NCBI RefSeq assembly: GCF_003461955.1 | Contig: NZ_QTYB01000007.1 | Coordinates: forward strand, 90,878 to 154,877 | Reading direction: 5' to 3' | Origin: Ruminococcus sp. AM36-2AA | GTDB taxonomy: Bacteria > Bacillota > Clostridia > Lachnospirales > Lachnospiraceae | DNA length: 64,000 nt | Shown here: in pieces, positions 59,801 to 64,000 of the stretch | Layout: each line of letters starts with the position of its first letter | Numbering within the stretch: the first letter of the stretch is position 1 | The notes under the pieces: generated by a model | Database searches by the model: none | The model's input: only the letters and a program-made list of their open reading frames with translations | What the model was told of the DNA's origin: nothing | Position numbers and translations under genes: made by a program

Positions 59801-62271
59801 CTGATTATACAGTCTCTGTTAAGGGAATAAAAATGAATACCAATTCCCCATTAAAAGCTCATTTTAAAGAAACAGGATTTACTTCATTCATAGAATATCC
59901 AACTCCTTTAAGAATCAAAGCACCCGAAACCAAAACTATCTTAACGCCTGAATTCAGCATTACATCCAATTTTGTTCCAGAAAAATCCACCACAAAATTA
60001 ACTGCTGAATTCTCCATATGTTATGGGGACTCTGACTCATATGTGCATTCCACAAACAGCACACTGTATATTTATAACCAGGATTACACCCGTCAACAAG
60101 CAGAAAAACGTAAAGAAAAGACAGAACGCGTCCAGAACATGACCAAAGCCCAGCAAATGCTTAAAAACAAAAATATTCTCACCAGAGATCCGAAACTGGG
60201 CGAATATTTTACTACTAAGCAGCAAAATGAACTGTATGATTTCTTATCCGGATATATGGCTGTGGCCATCAATTCCTCTTCCTTCTCCTACACTGGAGAT
60301 CGGAATAATCCTGTCAGTCAAAAAATTCTGGAAAAACTTTTTGACAAAATGGGAATCAGTAAAAAGGCCACAATAACTGGCCAAACTTTAACTGCCTCCT
60401 TCTCCATATCCGCTGCTACCAAAAAAGGAGCCCGTACGATCAACTTCACCTATTCCGTATCAAACTATGGCTGGGGTGACATCAGCTTCGGGGCCTTCGG
60501 AACATTGAATTACACTATCAGTCAGGATAACTGTTCAGGAATCATCGGTATAGCCAGTGCAGATATGGAAGCTTTTGCAAAACAGGTAAAATCTGTGGCC
60601 GAGGCTTCAGTAAAAAATGTCTATGATGAAACCTGGGGCAAACACGTTGATGAAGTAGCTGAAATTCTCTTTACCAAAACCGTAACAGACCTTATGAGCC
60701 GTACAAAGTTTGGATCTTTTTCCAATTGTGTTTATACTATGTACACCAAAGCAGTCGAATCCTCCAGTTCTTCCAGAAGAAACACCAATGCAAAGATCCA
60801 CTGCCCGGTAGATGTATACGTATACGACGGCAGCCATAATTTATGCGGTTCCATTGTAAACAACATTGTAGATACCTCTTACAACGACATATTTATGTAT
60901 GTAGATGGCGACTCCAAATATGTTTCCTTCTGCGGAGATGATTATTATCTGAAACTGACAGGAAACGATACCGGCTCCATGACCTACGAAGTAGAAGAGT
61001 ACGACGGAGATACTCTCACCAGAAAGATTGTTTACAATGATATTCCTCTGACTTCCGGAAAAACCTACAATACCTACATTCCAGAAAGCCAGAACCTTGA
61101 TACAGGAATCTACTCTCCTGTAGATGAATCCGGAGAAAAAACAGTAGCTTCTTCCGACACCAGGGAAACAGCTCCGGAACGTATTTACGTAGAAAACATC
61201 CGGTTGGATCAGCCTGAAAAATCTCTGATGACCGGAGAAACTTTTTCCCTGATTCCATCCGTATCACCAGAAAATGCCACGATCAAAGATGTTCTCTGGG
61301 CATCCGACAATGAAGCTGTTGCCACGGTTGACGATATCGGTACTGTCAAAGCAGTTTCCGCTGGTACAGCCATTATCACAGTCAAAACTTTTGACGGCGG
61401 TTTTCTGGCCACCTGCACAGTAACTGTCACATCACCTGAAATCTCTGTAGATACACTTACTGTCACAGTTGATGATGTTTATTGCGATGGCAGGGAACAG
61501 ACTCCTGAAGTAACTGTAAAAAATGGCGACACACTTCTGTCATTGGATAAAGATTACAAACTGACATACTCCAATAACATCAAACCAGGAACTGCCTCCG
61601 TTACGGTTACAGGCATGGGTTCCTATACAGGCTCCCGCAAGATCAGTTTTCAGATCCTGGAGAAATCTCATAAATGGAGTTCCTGGAAAACTGTAAAATC
61701 CGCCACAGTTTTTCAGCCAGGCCAGAAACAGCGTACCTGTGCATACTGTGGAAAAACAGAAAAAGCTGCTATAGCACAGCTCAAAGCAACCATTAAACTC
61801 AACATGACCTCGATTCTTCTGCAAACAGGTCAGACTACTACTGCATTCAAAGTAACCGGACTAGCCAAAGGTGACAAAGTAAAATCTTACAGCTCTGCGA
61901 ACAAAAAAATTGCCACCATTGATTCCCACGGAAAGATCAAAGGAATCCGTCCAGGCAGCACAAAAATCACCGTCACGCTTGCCAGCGGCAAAAAGGCTAC
62001 TGCCAAAATAAAAGTCCAGCAAAAAACAGTCGCAACTCAGAAACTTACTGTTTCCCCATCCCGTCTTTCTCTGAAACTGAAAAAGACCTACAAATTAAAA
62101 ATATCCCGCACTCCACTGACCACAGTTGAAAAAATAACTTATAAATCTTCCAACTCAAAAATTGCATCTGTGAATTCTCAGGGAATGATCACTGCACGAA
62201 AGAAAGGCACGGCCACCATTACCATTCTCTCCGGCAAAAAGAAAGCAACTGTTAAAGTAACTGTTAAATAA
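56875..62271 (+). CDS. BspA-type leucine-rich-repeat surface protein with Ig-like C-terminal domains
   Basis: 1798 residues. A signal peptide (about 1-25, AAL...ASAVLA) is followed by an acidic Ser/Asp/Glu linker (25-140) and many TpLRR (LRR_5, BspA-like) repeats (about 145-810) with the hallmark IPDSVTSIGKYAFKNC and ITLPSKLKKLGYSF. A unique region follows (about 815-1435, incl. CPVDVYVYDGSHNLC and a VDGDSKYVSFCGDDYYLKLTG module). Then come a Big_2 domain (about 1440-1520), an MBG-like beta domain (about 1525-1592), a small two-Cys segment (TCAYCGK), and two further Big_2 domains to the C-terminus. There is no LPxTG motif, so attachment is unclear. BspA-type proteins bind host or bacterial surface ligands. 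Two near-identical 247-248-residue units lie in the LRR part. Confidence 0.9.
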   Translation: MKKKFLACTLAALMCLQPASAVLAEDLDFGEDSTGITEESHLLTEENTEDISDFISSDEEQDSSVSDAEPDLANTDIPEADTEYPADEISPEFSDNFSDSLPMEPDSDVVSEPVTDNDFDDGSVLSAGSNVTDDGFQYTTSGLYATITKYTGGDSEVTIPSKIDNYTVTKISDSAFAYNPVITSVVISNTVTEIGNFVFYGCDELKSVKLPSRLKKLGYSFIANTQISSLTIPAGLTYCATGGSSSDTMFGPLGDANTLKELILEPGMECIPDNLALVKSVSNTHLTSVSIPDSVTSIGKYAFKNCVKLVNISIPDSVTVISDGAFYGCKKLISIHWSESLEQINYEAFENCVSLEAITFPKTINTIGPSAFSDCTSLSSISFTDNNKGGAYVDIQSSAFSNCTALENISFSKNVRYLGDSSFSGCSSLTNVELDDAITTIERFAFCNCSSLKSITLPSKLKKLGYSFIANTQITSLTIPAGLTTCTTGGSSTYESQYGPLGGANTLKELILEPGMEYIPDNLARVESTSGTHLTSISIPDSVTTIGQYAFKNNAKLTNISFPDSVTVISDNAFSGCKKLISIRWSENLEQINYEAFQNCISLEEITFPKTVNTIGNLAFSNCTSLSSISFTDNNKGGAYVDIQSSAFSNCTALKNISFSKNVRYLGDSSFSGCSSLVSIELDDAITTIERLAFCNCSSLKSITLPSKLKKLGYSFIANTQVNSLTIPANLTSCETGGSSTYDSKYGPLGVASALSELILEPGMENIPDNLARVESTSNTHMASVSIPDSVTSIGNYAFYNCKALEETFIPGSVTSIADTAFQGWKNLVIKGYSCSAAETYANANNIPFHEIIQEGTTYISGHLDGVNAEKGTINIEGKNYTVASDFNLTQATSILVNSKDKIVVFTYKNSRVTHMEEAANLVTPYIIVNFIPSANTFTYENGQYNHSSQSGTLKIACKFSQNSAYSEAELKKLLADYTVSVKGIKMNTNSPLKAHFKETGFTSFIEYPTPLRIKAPETKTILTPEFSITSNFVPEKSTTKLTAEFSICYGDSDSYVHSTNSTLYIYNQDYTRQQAEKRKEKTERVQNMTKAQQMLKNKNILTRDPKLGEYFTTKQQNELYDFLSGYMAVAINSSSFSYTGDRNNPVSQKILEKLFDKMGISKKATITGQTLTASFSISAATKKGARTINFTYSVSNYGWGDISFGAFGTLNYTISQDNCSGIIGIASADMEAFAKQVKSVAEASVKNVYDETWGKHVDEVAEILFTKTVTDLMSRTKFGSFSNCVYTMYTKAVESSSSSRRNTNAKIHCPVDVYVYDGSHNLCGSIVNNIVDTSYNDIFMYVDGDSKYVSFCGDDYYLKLTGNDTGSMTYEVEEYDGDTLTRKIVYNDIPLTSGKTYNTYIPESQNLDTGIYSPVDESGEKTVASSDTRETAPERIYVENIRLDQPEKSLMTGETFSLIPSVSPENATIKDVLWASDNEAVATVDDIGTVKAVSAGTAIITVKTFDGGFLATCTVTVTSPEISVDTLTVTVDDVYCDGREQTPEVTVKNGDTLLSLDKDYKLTYSNNIKPGTASVTVTGMGSYTGSRKISFQILEKSHKWSSWKTVKSATVFQPGQKQRTCAYCGKTEKAAIAQLKATIKLNMTSILLQTGQTTTAFKVTGLAKGDKVKSYSSANKKIATIDSHGKIKGIRPGSTKITVTLASGKKATAKIKVQQKTVATQKLTVSPSRLSLKLKKTYKLKISRTPLTTVEKITYKSSNSKIASVNSQGMITARKKGTATITILSGKKKATVKVTVK
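57487..59283 (+). repeat. Tandem 741/744-base repeat units in the LRR gene
   Basis: Unit 1 (57487-58227, 247 codons) and unit 2 (58228-58971, 248 codons) start at the same LKS-LPS-KLKKLGYSFIANTQ segment. A third partial unit runs from 58972 to about 59283. Whole blocks such as 57956-58126 and 58694-58864 are nearly identical at DNA level, so the copies are recent or homogenised. Confidence 0.9.
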
Positions 62272-62275
62272 AATC

Positions 62276-62335
62276 AAAGATAGCCGCATCGTAGAATCGA
62301 TATCAGATCAATATCTCTACACTGCGGCTATCTTT
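62276..62335. terminator. Terminator after the LRR gene
   Basis: AAAGATAGCCGCA (62276-62288) pairs with TGCGGCTATCTTT (62323-62335), with a second inner pairing (GTAGA with TCTAC). T-rich DNA lies on both sides. Confidence 0.8.
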
Positions 62336-62363
62336 ATAACATCGTTTTCCTGTTCCTGATTTT

Positions 62364-62537
62364 TTATACAAACTGGTTCACTGCCGGATCATAAGCATAA
62401 TCAATCATATCGAGCTTATCCTCCAGCTCTTTTCGCACAAGGCCTCTTTCCTCGCAGAAATCATCCAGAGATTTATAAAAATCCCTCAGCTGTGTATTTA
62501 CATAACTTAAAAGCATTACCGGGTCCTTTGGTATCAT
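62364..62537 (-). CDS. DUF4250 domain protein
   Basis: 57 residues, ATG at 62535-62537, stop at 62364-62366. The translated sequence MIPKDPVMLLSYVNTQLRDF...ERGLVRKELEDKL...YAYDPAVNQFV matches the DUF4250 family almost end to end (IPKDPxMLLSxVNxxLRD, ending in YDxxxNQF). A small cytoplasmic protein of unknown function, common in Clostridia and Proteobacteria. It is monocistronic with GGATGG upstream. Confidence 0.88.
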   Translation of the reverse strand: MIPKDPVMLLSYVNTQLRDFYKSLDDFCEERGLVRKELEDKLDMIDYAYDPAVNQFV

Positions 62538-62638
62538 GATCTGTTTCCATCCTTTTTCTCTGATATTTGTCTGAAGTTTACTATCTTACCAATTTTGTCT
62601 TTTGTCAAGAGCCAGGAAGGAAAATTTTTCAGGATCTT

Positions 62639-63277
62639 TTATTTCTTCAGTATCTGATAAACCGGGGCCCCCTCACACTGCTCAGGCTTTCTCACATCGA
62701 GGATCTCCGCGATGGTAGGCGCCACATCCACCTGCCGGATCACCCTGTCTGTGATCTTTCCCTCTTTAATATCCTCCCCTGCAGCCAGGAAAACAGGGGT
62801 AACCGATGTCTGTGCATATCCTTCCGCCGTGGATAACCCATCTCCATGAAGCCTGTTAAAGCCTTCATTGATCGTAAAGATAATATCCCCGCATTCTGCT
62901 CCCCCAAGTCCCAGAACAACGCTGTCCTTATTTCGCATGGCAATTCCCCCCACACGCTTTCCGGTTGCCTTATCCCTGTAAGAATAGAGATCCGAAATGA
63001 TCTGTTCCTCCAGATCATACTTGTCCTTCGCCTCTACAATTCCGTATTTATCTCTTCCCTTCAGGTTGATATAAATATAATTGCTTCGTATCTGAACCGC
63101 TCTGGTCTTTTCCCAGTCGATCTCATCTACCGGATCTCCGTTTTCATCCTTCTTTCTCACGGTGTATCCAAGTTCTTCCATCACGCCCAGATTCAGGCCG
63201 CCATACTCACCCAGGATCGGAGGAACATTTTCTCCCACAAGAAGTCCATGATCCGATACAGTGACATCCTCCCCCAC
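62639..63277 (-). pseudogene. Phosphodiesterase/alkaline phosphatase-superfamily gene, 5' half missing
   Basis: A 212-codon frame that keeps only the C-terminal half of an alkaline-phosphatase-superfamily enzyme (type I phosphodiesterase-like): VSDHG with metal-ligand Asp and His near its new N-terminus, then LGEYGGLNLGVMEELGY, YIYINLKGRD, TSVTPVFLAAGEDIKEG and a C-terminal VDVAPTIAEILD. The N-terminal nucleophile and metal residues are gone, because the upstream sequence switches to a TnpB gene fragment in another frame. It has no start signal of its own. The gene is almost certainly inactive. Other homologues are about 450-550 residues. Confidence 0.8.
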
Positions 63278-63930
63278 CTATATTTTTTCTCCGCATTTCT
63301 GTAATACTTCGGATAGGCTGGCTCCTTACCGTTACTGTCACGATACAATTCGTGCATGGAAAAATCCATACCTAAAAACTTTTGCATTTCCCTTTCCTGT
63401 ACTTGATCTTCATACTCAAAAAGAATACTTGCATAGTATTTTCCGCTTGGTGTCTGACTTACTGTTACTGATTTCAGTCTATATTCCTCTGGAATAATCC
63501 TGTGCTGTTTTAAGCGGACTTGTCCAATCTTAGGCAATTTCAAATATCCGTTAGATATCGTTATGTTCCCATTGATGCAGACCGTAGAATAGCTGTTTTT
63601 ATTCCGCTTTTTTGATTTGAACCTTGGAAAACCTGTTTTCAGCTGTTTGAAAAAGTTCTGAAATGCCATATCAAGGTGCCTGAGCGATTGTTGTAATGCG
63701 ATACTATCTACTTCCTTTAAAAATCCGTATTCTTCCGTTTTCTTCATTGCAGCCATTTCTTTTGCACAAATAGTATATGTTACATTGGTCTTGTTCTCCT
63801 CATACTGCCGAATCTTTCTATCAAGCCAATGATTGTATACCATTCTGACACAACCGAAAGTCTTAGCAAACAAAATCTTCTGCTCACCATTGGGATATAT
63901 TCTGAATTTATATGCTCTGTTTGCCACCAT
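63193..63930 (-). pseudogene. tnpB: IS200/IS605-type TnpB (OrfB) gene, 3' end missing
   Basis: From the ATG at 63928-63930 (GGAAGTGGC upstream) the frame has a typical TnpB N-terminus: ANRAYKFRIYPNGEQKILFAKTFGCVRMVYNHWL, then FPRFKSKKRNKNSYSTVCIN, KLPKIGQVRLKQHR and the RuvC-I aspartate in LGMDFSMHELYRDSNGK (near residue 200). TnpB homology ends near YPKYYRNAEKKY (about 63285). The remaining frame to 63193 reads through the phosphodiesterase sequence out of frame. The RuvC-II and RuvC-III residues and the zinc ribbon are missing, so the RNA-guided nuclease is not functional. Confidence 0.85.
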
Positions 63931-63953
63931 GCCACTTCCTTTTCCTAGAAAAA

Positions 63954-64000
63954 TCATCTACGATACTCGACCACAAGCACAAGATGATAGTATAGTAAGA
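63954..64000 (-). pseudogene. tnpA: TnpA (Y1 transposase) fragment at the window edge
   Basis: On the minus strand, in the frame ending at TGA (63954-63956), the codons read LLYYHLVLVVEYRR-stop, matching the N-terminal YxLxYHLvxvvKYRR segment of IS200-family TnpA. The stop comes after the RR, at about residue 20 of a normal 140-residue TnpA. It lies 23 bases upstream of the tnpB start. It may continue to the right of the window. Confidence 0.5.

Noticed and set aside
62639-63277. Intact short phosphodiesterase
   Set aside because: The frame lacks the catalytic N-terminal half and its first codons lie at the junction with tnpB, so it is recorded as a pseudogene.

Overview
The window is a low-to-mid GC Firmicutes chromosome segment, most likely from a gut Lachnospiraceae member close to Blautia/Ruminococcus (inference). 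The support is clostridial gene content and order: gdpP-rplI-dnaB, rpsF-ssb-rpsR, DUF951, DUF1858 and DUF4250 proteins, AddAB in place of RecBCD, a PPi-type phosphofructokinase, strong GGAGG ribosome-binding sites, and sporulation/germination genes (cwlD, a spore-type GH18 protein, a Csp-like subtilase, a SASP-like protein). The organism is probably an endospore-forming anaerobe. Most genes are ordinary housekeeping genes in short operons, most of them on the minus strand.

Layout. 1-5 kb: cell wall and spore functions (membrane protein fragment, cwlD, GH18), a small orphan gene, and mecA. 5-14.5 kb: DUF1858 protein, a 2[4Fe-4S] ferredoxin, a MerR regulator, the gdpP-rplI-dnaB operon, rpsF-ssb-rpsR, DUF951, sirtuin, sortase B and purC. 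14.6-18 kb: a MoxR ATPase/VWA/helical protein group. 18-25.5 kb: the autoregulated sdpRI pair with two clear operators, an HPr-like protein, PPi-PFK, a class II aldolase, a three-gene operon of two small Cys-rich proteins and a T5orf172 protein, and a subtilase. 25.6-31 kb: lgt with an arginase-family protein, a DUF308 protein, a SASP-like gene, and a PadR-DUF1700-DUF4097-PspC envelope-stress-like operon.

31-50 kb: an RsmF-type rRNA methyltransferase, addBA, an FMN-binding-like membrane protein, a methyltransferase-hslO-nadE operon, a low-complexity lipoprotein, an ECF transporter S component with a class V aminotransferase, helD, and a YbjQ protein. 50-62.3 kb: a MarR-controlled heterodimeric ABC exporter, then an XRE regulator immediately upstream of a 1798-residue BspA-type leucine-rich-repeat surface protein with near-identical 247-residue internal repeats. 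62.3-64 kb: a DUF4250 gene and a scarred locus where a truncated IS200/IS605 TnpB is joined directly to the 3' half of a phosphodiesterase gene.

The less ordinary content is: (i) the XRE/BspA pair next to a dispersed intergenic repeat with four copies in the window; (ii) the Cys-rich/Cys-rich/T5orf172 operon; (iii) the MoxR/VWA set with a dead HExxH motif; (iv) cleanly readable SdpR, PadR and MarR operators; (v) the deletion junction at the right edge. I saw no rRNA, tRNA, CRISPR array, prophage or recognisable riboswitch.
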